From Acidobacteriota bacterium (GTDB taxonomy: Bacteria > Acidobacteriota > Terriglobia > Terriglobales > Acidobacteriaceae), in NCBI GenBank assembly GCA_003223595.1, contig QHVR01000049.1:1-7380 (forward strand): a DNA stretch of 7,380 bases, read 5' to 3'. Below the pieces are notes generated by a model. That model did not search any database and was not told the DNA's origin. It was given only the letters and a program-made list of their open reading frames with translations. The stretch's first letter is position 1. Each line of letters starts with the position of its first letter. This document shows positions 1-5,736 of this stretch, piece after piece. A program made the position numbers and the translations under genes.

Positions 1-139
1 GTCGGTCGGCAACCTAAAGCAGGTCTGGACCAACGAAGGCCGGATCATCGATTGGTTCGACCCCAAGGTTGCGGAGGGACGGTGGTTCCTGGAGCACGCG
101 TCGCAAGTAAAAAATATCTGGGTTCCGTACGGCGAATAG
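1..139 (+). CDS. C-terminal fragment of a probable aldehyde dehydrogenase (5' end outside window)
   Basis: An open frame enters from the left edge (first whole codon at base 2) and ends at TAG 137-139, giving 45 residues. The fragment contains NLKQVW, a DWFDP turn, FLEHASQVKNIW and the terminal VPYGE. The paired 'VK(N/Q)(I/V)W' strands resemble the C-terminal oligomerisation strand of aldehyde dehydrogenases, in particular forms with a C-terminal extension. That is a judgement from pattern memory, because neither the Rossmann fold nor the catalytic cysteine lies in the window. The next gene is a complete aldehyde dehydrogenase on the same strand, which would make a tandem pair of non-identical enzymes; their C-termini are clearly different. 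No convincing intrinsic terminator follows: a GCGAAT/ATTCGC inverted repeat at 132-153 overlaps the stop codon but has no T tract. The frame is fairly certain; the family assignment is tentative. Confidence 0.5.
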   Translation, partial: SVGNLKQVWTNEGRIIDWFDPKVAEGRWFLEHASQVKNIWVPYGE

Positions 140-197
140 CGGGCGTCATTCGCAACTTGCACCAAATCTGTTGCAAAACTTTTTTGCCTGTCCGGCA

Positions 198-226
198 TTT
201 ACTTTGCCCACGAGCCGGACTAGGAT
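198..226 (+). promoter_or_regulatory. Possible sigma-70-type promoter for the aldehyde dehydrogenase gene
   Basis: TTTACT (198-203) and TAGGAT (221-226) are separated by exactly 17 bases. Each matches 4 of 6 positions of the -35 and -10 consensus. A start near 233 would give a leader of about 60 nt before the ATG at 293. It is the best pair I found in this 153-base gap, but both boxes are imperfect. Confidence 0.3.
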
Positions 227-281
227 AGGCGCCAACCTTCATATCGCCCGGCTTCATTCTGCCTTGCAAATCTGTTCGGTC

Positions 282-288
282 AAGGAGG
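282..288 (+). promoter_or_regulatory. Strong Shine-Dalgarno site of the aldehyde dehydrogenase gene
   Basis: AAGGAGG lies four bases before the ATG at 293. It is a near-perfect anti-16S match. It decides the start against the in-frame ATG at 359, which has no comparable site. The spacing is on the short side but workable. Confidence 0.8.
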
Positions 289-292
289 ACCT

Positions 293-1798
293 ATGGGCAT
301 CGCAGTTTCCCCGCACATCCATCCGCAAGTGGCGGAGTTCATCGACAAGCCGCGAAAGATGTTAATCAACGGACAGTGGGTCAACGCCGCGTCCGGAAAG
401 ATGTTCCCCAGCTACAATCCTGCAACCGGCGAAGTGCTGGCTCAAGTCGCCGAAGGAGATCGCGCCGACATCGATCTCGCTGTAAGAGCCGCGCGTAAAG
501 CTTTCGATCATGGCGCATGGCGTCGCCTGACAGCGTCCGAACGCGGCCGCCTGATATGGAAGCTCGCCGATCTTCTCGAGCAGCATACCGAGGAGTTCGC
601 GTACATCGAAAGCCTCGACAACGGCAAGCCGCTCAACGTTGCCAAAGCCGCGGATGTCCCGCTCGCCGTCGATATGTTCCGCTACATGGCTGGCTGGACC
701 ACCAAGCTTGAGGGCAATACCATTCCCTTGTCAGTCCCCTACACTCCCGGGGCGAAGTATCTCGCCTACACTCTGCGGGAACCTGTCGGTGTAGTTGGAC
801 AAATCATTCCATGGAATTTCCCGCTGCTGATGGCGGTCTGGAAGCTGGGGCCGGCCCTGGCAACGGGCTGCACGGTCGTGTTGAAGCCTGCGGAGCAGAC
901 TCCACTCTCCGCGTTGCGTCTCGGCGAACTCATCCTGGAAGCCGGATTCCCCGAAGGCGTGGTGAATATCGTGCCCGGATACGGCGAGACCGCCGGAGCC
1001 GCGCTGGCAGCCCATCCCGACGTGGATAAGGTCGCCTTTACCGGATCGACGGAAGTGGGAAAGCTGATCGTACACGCGGCAACAGGGAACCTGAAGAAAG
1101 TGTCGCTGGAACTGGGCGGGAAGTCTCCCAACGTGGTCTTCAAAGATGCCGATCTTGAAACTGCAATTCCCGGAGCCGCCAGCGCCATCTTCTTCAACCA
1201 CGGGCAGTGCTGCTGCGCCGGTTCCCGATTGTATGTGGAGAAAGCTGTCTACGATCAGGTGGTCGAAGGTGTCGCCCAGCACGCCAAGAAAATCAAGGTT
1301 GGGTCCGGGCTCGAACCTGACACCCAAATGGGCCCGCTTGTTTCAGAGGAGCAACTGAATCGAGTCTGCGGTTATCTCGAGTCGGGATTCTCCGAGGGAG
1401 CCAAAGCCGTGGCCGGTGGCCACAAGGCTGGCGATCGCGGGTACTTCGTCGAACCCACGGTTCTGGTAAACACCAACGAGGACATGAAAGTGGTTCAGGA
1501 AGAAATCTTCGGACCAGTGGTGACGGCCATGCCGTTCACCGATCCCGAGGAGATCATCCCGCGCGCCAATGACAGCGACTACGGTCTCGCCGCTGCCGTA
1601 TGGACGCGCGATATCGGCAAGGCGCATCTTGTGGCCGAGCAACTTCGCGCGGGCACTGTCTGGATCAACTGTTACAACATCTTCGATGCCGGGCTGCCGT
1701 TCGGAGGTTACAAGCAATCCGGCTGGGGCCGCGAAATGGGCCACGATGTTCTCAACCTGTACACGCAAACCAAGGCAGTTTGCGCCAGAATCGCTTAG
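293..1798 (+). CDS. NAD-dependent aldehyde dehydrogenase (ALDH1/2 class)
   Basis: A complete 501-residue enzyme, the usual length for the family, oxidising an aldehyde to its carboxylate with NAD(P)+ in the cytosol. All catalytic landmarks are visible: PWNFP 173-177 with oxyanion Asn175; cofactor Lys198 in KPAEQTP; FTGSTEVG 249-256 in the nucleotide-binding fold; general base Glu273 in ELGGKSP; catalytic Cys307, the middle of three cysteines in GQCCCAGSR 304-312; Glu404 in EEIFGP; and PFGGYKQSG 469-477. Glu201 after KPA corresponds to the residue that favours NAD+ over NADP+ in ALDH2. The CCC motif and the INCYNIFDAGLPFGG segment place it with ALDH1/2 and phenylacetaldehyde-type enzymes. The physiological substrate cannot be read from sequence. 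The start is fixed by the AAGGAGG site. The gene ends in a strong terminator and so looks monocistronic, unless transcription also arrives from the upstream gene. It converges with pyrR. Confidence 0.95.
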   Translation: MGIAVSPHIHPQVAEFIDKPRKMLINGQWVNAASGKMFPSYNPATGEVLAQVAEGDRADIDLAVRAARKAFDHGAWRRLTASERGRLIWKLADLLEQHTEEFAYIESLDNGKPLNVAKAADVPLAVDMFRYMAGWTTKLEGNTIPLSVPYTPGAKYLAYTLREPVGVVGQIIPWNFPLLMAVWKLGPALATGCTVVLKPAEQTPLSALRLGELILEAGFPEGVVNIVPGYGETAGAALAAHPDVDKVAFTGSTEVGKLIVHAATGNLKKVSLELGGKSPNVVFKDADLETAIPGAASAIFFNHGQCCCAGSRLYVEKAVYDQVVEGVAQHAKKIKVGSGLEPDTQMGPLVSEEQLNRVCGYLESGFSEGAKAVAGGHKAGDRGYFVEPTVLVNTNEDMKVVQEEIFGPVVTAMPFTDPEEIIPRANDSDYGLAAAVWTRDIGKAHLVAEQLRAGTVWINCYNIFDAGLPFGGYKQSGWGREMGHDVLNLYTQTKAVCARIA

Positions 1799-1811
1799 CT
1801 TCACCCACAGC

Positions 1812-1844
1812 AAAGGCCGGTGGTCTCAGACCACCGGCCTTTTT
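1812..1844 (+). terminator. Rho-independent terminator of the aldehyde dehydrogenase gene
   Basis: A 14-bp perfect stem (arms 1812-1825 and 1829-1842) closes on a 3-nt TCA loop and runs into a T tract ending at 1844. It begins 13 bases after the stop codon. On the opposite strand the same hairpin is followed by only TTTGCTGTG, so it would be a weaker terminator for pyrR, which ends at 1860. It may still serve both convergent genes. Confidence 0.93.
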
Positions 1845-1859
1845 GCATTCGCGGATTTC

Positions 1860-2429
1860 TTATCGTTCCATCAGCAAAACCTTTTCGGCATCATCCACTT
1901 CAGTCAACTTCACTTCGATCACTTCATTCATGCTGGTTTGTACGTTGCGGCCCACGAATGTTGCTTCCACAGGAATTTCCCGATGACCCCGGTCAATCAA
2001 CACGCACATTTGCACACGCCGCGGCCGCCCATGCGAGAACAATGCATCCAGTGCGGCCCGGGTCGTTCGGCCCGTGAACAGCACATCGTCTACCAGCACG
2101 ATATTCTTGTCTTCGATGTCGAATCCAACTTCTTTTTCCTGCACCACAGGCTTGGGACCCAGAGTGGAGAGGTCGTCCCGATAGAACGTGATGTCCAGTG
2201 TGCCTACCGGCACTTTGGCATTCTCAATCCGAGTGATGATCTTACCCAGCCGTTCGGCCAACGGTACGCCGCGGCGGCGAATTCCGACCAGGCCCAGTCC
2301 GGCTACCCCACTGTTCTTTTCCACAATTTCGTAGGCGAGCCGCACCAATGTACGTTCAATTTCCGATGCGGACATCAGCTGCGCTTTCTGGTGAAGTCCA
2401 GTCTTCTTCGCGGGAGTTTTTGCGTTCAT
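1860..2429 (-). CDS. pyrR: PyrR, pyrimidine regulatory protein / uracil phosphoribosyltransferase
   Basis: 189 residues from the ATG at 2429; family members are about 180. It is a type I phosphoribosyltransferase-fold protein. Characterised PyrR proteins bind pyr mRNA in response to UMP/UTP and cause attenuation, and many also convert uracil and PRPP to UMP. Visible motifs: GIRRRGVPLA 49-58; DITFYRDDLS 79-88, a PyrR hallmark; the PRPP loop VLVDDVLFTGRTTR 111-124; and LIDRGHREIPVEATFVGRNV 144-163 near the C-terminus. The frame is open upstream to a TTG at 2462, but the ATG aligns much better with the Bacillus start and the predicted promoter overlaps the TTG. A GAGG about 11 bases before the ATG is a weak ribosome site. 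No pyrB, pyrC, pyrP or other pyrimidine gene adjoins it, so its targets must be elsewhere. The family call is secure; whether this copy acts on RNA, as an enzyme, or both is not visible. Confidence 0.95.
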   Translation of the reverse strand: MNAKTPAKKTGLHQKAQLMSASEIERTLVRLAYEIVEKNSGVAGLGLVGIRRRGVPLAERLGKIITRIENAKVPVGTLDITFYRDDLSTLGPKPVVQEKEVGFDIEDKNIVLVDDVLFTGRTTRAALDALFSHGRPRRVQMCVLIDRGHREIPVEATFVGRNVQTSMNEVIEVKLTEVDDAEKVLLMER

Positions 2430-2465
2430 TAGCAGGTATGCCTCGGCGCCGTAAGCCGGCAACTC

Positions 2466-2495
2466 AATGTATGCAACCCGGCTTCAATCGGTCAA
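2466..2495 (-). promoter_or_regulatory. Predicted sigma-70-type promoter of pyrR
   Basis: On the minus strand TTGACC (2490-2495, 5 of 6 consensus positions) and TACATT (2466-2471, 4 of 6) are separated by 18 bases. Transcription would begin near 2459, about 30 nt before the pyrR ATG at 2429. This falls after the alternative TTG codon at 2462, so it argues for the ATG start. The short leader shows no obvious PyrR-binding loop or attenuator. Confidence 0.45.
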
Positions 2496-2545
2496 GCGAG
2501 GCAAAACGAGGGTGGCTCAATAGTGCAGTCGCGCAGGTAGGCCAG

Positions 2546-4372
2546 TTACTCTGGAATGACTTCCGCCGGGTCAAAGGCGACCATACTCCGCGACGTCGCC
2601 CCCGGACACGGAGTTTTCACCAGGCGGCAAAGCGGCGGTTTCCCTTCGCGTGCCGCGATCAGAGTGATCGGCTCCGGAGAAGCATGGGCACTTTCCGCCG
2701 GAACGATGCCAATTCCCTGATTTCTTCCCAAACCTTTTGCCATATAAAGAGCCGCATCCGCAAGAGCAATGGATTCTTCCGGACAAATTGCCTCAAATGC
2801 CGGGCGGCACCATGGATATGCAGCCCAACCCACCGAGCAGGTCTTCCTCACCGATATTCCGTGGCCAAGATCAAACGGTTCGGAAGCCATGACTTCGAGC
2901 ACGCGGCTGCAGAACGCAGGCGTGCCGGAGGGATCGGTCGAGCGGCTCATGATTAGAAATTCTTCGCCGCCCCAACGCACCAGCACATCGGACTTGCGAA
3001 CCACCGTCGAGAGTCGCTGCGCGACCAATTGCAGCAATCGATCGCCCGCGGGATGCCCGTAAAGATCGTTGACCTGCTTGAAGAAGTCCACATCCACCAT
3101 GATGAACACCAGGTCGCGATGGTCCATCTTGCGAATCTCAGAACCTCTAGCACGCTGGTAATTTCGCAGCACCTGTCCGGCTTCGGCCGTAAGGATCTCC
3201 TCCAGGTAGCGCCGGTTCCATACTCCGGTCAGCACATCGGTAAAGGAAATCTCCTGCAGTTCAAGATTCTTCCGCTGCAGCTCGAGACTGTGCCAGCGCA
3301 GCGACTGTTCCTTATTTTCCAGCTCGTCTTTCAGGCGGCAGGTCTCGTCCAGATTCTGACGCGATAGTCGCAGCAAGCTGAGCAGCTCCTGGTCGAGCAA
3401 ATGTTGCTTCACGAACACCAGTGCGCCCATAATCACCATGACCGCTACGGTCAAAAGCACGCGGTAAGTGCGAACCGCTGGTGGAGCATTCCCTCCGAAT
3501 TCCGCCCACGCAATCATCAATGGGGTAACAAAAAATGCCAGCATTGCCAACCGGGCTTTCCAGATTCCGAATCCGCGCGCCGTCGGTCCTTCCGCCACAG
3601 TTTCTGTTTCCATATCGCGCGCCAGAAAACCAATGCGCACAAACCATGCCATGGACGCGATCAGCGGCACGTCAAACACGCTTCCCGTGTAATAGAGGTG
3701 CAGATCGATGGCCTCACTCGCGATCAACGAAGCCACGCAGTAGGTCAGACTTGCCGCAAAAAAATGAAAATAGATCGTCCTCCATTCGTCCCGGCTTCGC
3801 CGCCAGACCAGCAGCAAGCCCGCGGCCAGCGCGAGTTCTTCGCTCACGTACAGCAGATCGAAACTGCGGCCGTACGTCGTTTCCACCGGATGCACGTATT
3901 GCCACGGGATCACGACAAACAGGTAAAGGAAGAGCCACCACGTCAGCAGCAGGGTGAAATCGAGCGTATCCACGCGGATGCCGTGCTCATCATGCTGCAC
4001 ATGCGGCAAGATGGCCAGCGCGGCCATCATGGGCACGATATGTAGAAACAGAATTACATCGCCGACGAATGGGTTGGGCGCTTCCTGGCGCAAATAGACT
4101 TCGAAATAGGTCCACATCACCTGGGAAGCAAGCCACAAGCCAAGTCCCATGGTCATCAGCGCCCAGAAAAGCCGGTTCTTTGGGGACGCATGCCTGAAGT
4201 TGGTGAAAAATACCAGGGTGGCCGCGAGCAGAATCAGGTTCTGAAGAATATCGCCAAACGCGGTCAGCGCGAAGCTGCGTCTCGCCAAAAGCGATACGGC
4301 GACGTGGACGCACACGAGGACCGCAATCCCGAGCGCCCAGCCGCGTCCGTTCTTGAACGCAACTCTCCCCAT
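2546..4372 (-). CDS. Polytopic membrane diguanylate cyclase (GGDEF domain)
   Basis: A 608-residue inner-membrane protein expected to condense two GTP into cyclic di-GMP. Residues 12-322 hold about ten hydrophobic segments (near 12-30, 38-58, 67-90, 104-123, 138-157, 175-190, 201-219, 233-252, 272-291, 304-322). I do not recognise this module as a named MASE or 7TMR domain. A charged, probably coiled-coil linker follows (about 325-375, with LKDELENKEQSLRW). The GGDEF domain spans about 376-555: DVLTGVWNRR 379-388, DVDFFKQVNDLYGHPAGD 427-444 with the guanine-contact Asn435 and Asp444, GGEEF 468-472, and CSVGWAAYP 512-520. RKSD 459-462 sits exactly five residues before GGEEF, so the inhibitory I-site is intact. 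The signature predicts an active, product-inhibited enzyme. About 50 C-terminal residues carry no recognisable domain. The ATG has no Shine-Dalgarno site. It lies 80 nt behind kynU on the same strand. Confidence 0.93.
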   Translation of the reverse strand: MGRVAFKNGRGWALGIAVLVCVHVAVSLLARRSFALTAFGDILQNLILLAATLVFFTNFRHASPKNRLFWALMTMGLGLWLASQVMWTYFEVYLRQEAPNPFVGDVILFLHIVPMMAALAILPHVQHDEHGIRVDTLDFTLLLTWWLFLYLFVVIPWQYVHPVETTYGRSFDLLYVSEELALAAGLLLVWRRSRDEWRTIYFHFFAASLTYCVASLIASEAIDLHLYYTGSVFDVPLIASMAWFVRIGFLARDMETETVAEGPTARGFGIWKARLAMLAFFVTPLMIAWAEFGGNAPPAVRTYRVLLTVAVMVIMGALVFVKQHLLDQELLSLLRLSRQNLDETCRLKDELENKEQSLRWHSLELQRKNLELQEISFTDVLTGVWNRRYLEEILTAEAGQVLRNYQRARGSEIRKMDHRDLVFIMVDVDFFKQVNDLYGHPAGDRLLQLVAQRLSTVVRKSDVLVRWGGEEFLIMSRSTDPSGTPAFCSRVLEVMASEPFDLGHGISVRKTCSVGWAAYPWCRPAFEAICPEESIALADAALYMAKGLGRNQGIGIVPAESAHASPEPITLIAAREGKPPLCRLVKTPCPGATSRSMVAFDPAEVIPE

Positions 4373-4378
4373 AATGCG

Positions 4379-4384
4379 ATTGTA
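4379..4384 (-). promoter_or_regulatory. Candidate -10 element (TACAAT) for a leaderless GGDEF transcript
   Basis: On the minus strand TACAAT matches the -10 consensus in 5 of 6 positions and ends six bases before the ATG at 4372. Transcription would therefore start at or next to the A of the start codon. The gene has no Shine-Dalgarno site, which fits a leaderless mRNA. No good -35 box is found 16-19 bases upstream, which lowers confidence. Confidence 0.35.
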
Positions 4385-4429
4385 GGTTCTGGTCCAAGCG
4401 GGGCAGAGTTACTGAGGTAACGCAGAACC
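4385..4429. repeat. Nested inverted repeats in the kynU-GGDEF gap
   Basis: An outer perfect 7-bp inverted repeat, GGTTCTG (4385-4391) and CAGAACC (4423-4429), encloses an inner hairpin, GTTAC (4408-4412) and GTAAC (4417-4421), with a 4-base loop. No T tract follows on either strand, so it is not an intrinsic terminator. It directly abuts the candidate -10 element and could be an operator or an mRNA structure between two genes. It could also be chance. Confidence 0.45.
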
Positions 4430-4452
4430 GTGCTGATTCGAGGCACACGACC

Positions 4453-5727
4453 TCAGCTAAGTTGGGATGAGAAATGCTCTACGAACCGAAAGACGTCGTG
4501 GAATGAGTTGTATAGCGGGACGGGGGCTACCCGGAATACGTCGGGCTCGCGCCAGTCGCCGATAATTCCCTCTGCCGCCAGCTTGTCGCAAATGCTGCGC
4601 CCGTGTTGCGGAACTCGAAGCGAAAGCTGTGCTCCTCTTCGGCTGGCCTCGGCTGGCGTAAGGATGGAGAATTTGGACGATCTCTTTTGTCCCAGAAAAA
4701 ATTCTGCATAGCCGGTGAGCGCCACGCTTTTCGCCCGCAACCGCTCCATCCCCACTTCGGAGAAGATATCCAGCGATGCGCGCAATGCGGCAAGCGCCAG
4801 GATCGGCGGATTACTAAGCTGCCAACCTTCCGCTCCTTCCATGGGATCGAACTCCGGTCCCATCCGAAACCTTGTCTTCTCGTCGTGCCCCCACCAGCCT
4901 GCAAAACGCGGAACATTCCAGGCGCGAGCATGCCGCTGATGCACGAAGCATCCGCCGACGCACCCTGGGCCGCCGTTCAGGTATTTGTAGTTGCACCAGA
5001 CGGCGAAGTCGGGGTCCCAATCGTGCAAGCGCAGCGGAATATTACCGGCGGCGTGCGCGAGATCGAACCCTACAATGCATCCTTTCTTATGTCCCGCTTC
5101 GGTCACGGCCTCCAGATCCAAAGCTTGACCCGTAACGTAGTTCACGCCTCCCAGCAGAATGAGAGCGATTGAGTTTCCTTCCCGCTCAATCGCTGCATGG
5201 ATATCTTCTTCGCGCAGGCAAGCCTCGTCCGGCCGCGGGCGGAGTTCGACGAGCGATGACGAAGGATCGAAGCCGTGAAACTGAATCTGGGACTTGACCG
5301 CATACTGGTCGGAGGGAAACGCCCCGCCCTCCACCAAGATCTTGTGGCGATCTGGCGTAGGGCGGTAAAACGACACCATCATCAGGTGCAGATTTACCGT
5401 GAGCGAATTCATCACGACGACTTCCGACGTTTCAGCCCCAACCAACTCCGCGGTTTGCTGCGTCAACAAGCGGTGATACGTGAACCATGGATTCTTGGCC
5501 GAGAAGTGTCCCTCAACGCCGAGCTTCGCCCAGTCCCGAAGTTCCTGCTCGACGTACTGAGCAGCGTTTTTCGGCTGCAGACCGAGCGAATGCCCGCACA
5601 GATAAACGCACTCCGCGCCACTGTTCGTCTTCGGAATGTGGAAGCGCTGCCGCTCCGGGCCTAGAGAATCCTCCGCATCCATCCGCCGGGCGAATTCCTC
5701 CCCAAGCTGATACGCGGGTGTGCTCAA
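4453..5727 (-). CDS. kynU: Kynureninase
   Basis: A complete 424-residue PLP enzyme, the typical bacterial length. It hydrolyses 3-hydroxykynurenine (or kynurenine) to 3-hydroxyanthranilate (or anthranilate) plus L-alanine in the cytosol. Visible landmarks: YLCGHSLGLQP 42-52, the family N-terminal signature; NSLTVNLH 107-114; EGGAFPSDQYA 133-143; FDLAHAAGN 221-229 with the pyridine-nitrogen Asp222; and CNYKYLNGGPG 245-255, whose Lys248 is the expected Schiff-base lysine. GWWGH 277-281 and SNPP 305-308 match segments near the substrate pocket. The start is a TTG at 5727 overlapping the kmo stop as TTGA, with GGAG (5733-5736) five bases upstream. An internal in-frame ATG at 5682 would remove the FARRMDAEDSL region that bacterial homologues keep. 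The overlap implies translational coupling to kmo. Which substrate is preferred is inferred from the adjoining monooxygenase. Confidence 0.97.
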   Translation of the reverse strand: MSTPAYQLGEEFARRMDAEDSLGPERQRFHIPKTNSGAECVYLCGHSLGLQPKNAAQYVEQELRDWAKLGVEGHFSAKNPWFTYHRLLTQQTAELVGAETSEVVVMNSLTVNLHLMMVSFYRPTPDRHKILVEGGAFPSDQYAVKSQIQFHGFDPSSSLVELRPRPDEACLREEDIHAAIEREGNSIALILLGGVNYVTGQALDLEAVTEAGHKKGCIVGFDLAHAAGNIPLRLHDWDPDFAVWCNYKYLNGGPGCVGGCFVHQRHARAWNVPRFAGWWGHDEKTRFRMGPEFDPMEGAEGWQLSNPPILALAALRASLDIFSEVGMERLRAKSVALTGYAEFFLGQKRSSKFSILTPAEASRRGAQLSLRVPQHGRSICDKLAAEGIIGDWREPDVFRVAPVPLYNSFHDVFRFVEHFSSQLS

Positions 5728-5736
5728 GCAATCTCC
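5724..5736 (-). promoter_or_regulatory. kmo/kynU stop-start overlap with ribosome site
   Basis: On the minus strand GGAG (5733-5736), five bases, then TTGA (5724-5727). The TTG opens kynU and the TGA closes kmo. The site decides the non-ATG kynU start and indicates coupled translation. Confidence 0.7.

Noticed and set aside
132..153. GCGAAT/ATTCGC inverted repeat as terminator of the left-edge gene
   Set aside because: Only a 6-bp stem with a 10-base loop, overlapping the stop codon, and no T tract follows.
731..1327. 198-residue open frame antisense to the aldehyde dehydrogenase
   Set aside because: It lies wholly opposite an unmistakable enzyme, has no ribosome site or recognisable motif, and is what GC-rich codon usage produces by chance.
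293..1798. Assignment of the aldehyde dehydrogenase as 2-aminomuconate semialdehyde dehydrogenase of the kynurenine pathway
   Set aside because: The GQCCCAGSR active-site segment is of the ALDH1/2 type, not the aminomuconate-semialdehyde type. The gene is also on the opposite strand, more than 2.5 kb from kynU.
1569..2432. 287-residue plus-strand frame running from the ALDH gene through the antisense of pyrR
   Set aside because: It crosses a strong terminator and two well-identified genes in the wrong frame or strand. Its protein is rich in His, Phe and Ser with no domain pattern.
2430..2462. TTG-initiated, 11-residue longer version of PyrR
   Set aside because: The extension does not match the family N-terminus, and the predicted promoter places the transcript start at about this codon.
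2430..2545. Pyrimidine attenuator or riboswitch ahead of pyrR
   Set aside because: I see only small GC-rich stems such as GCCG/CGGC and the CGGCGCCG palindrome. There is no antiterminator/terminator pair and no PyrR-loop consensus.
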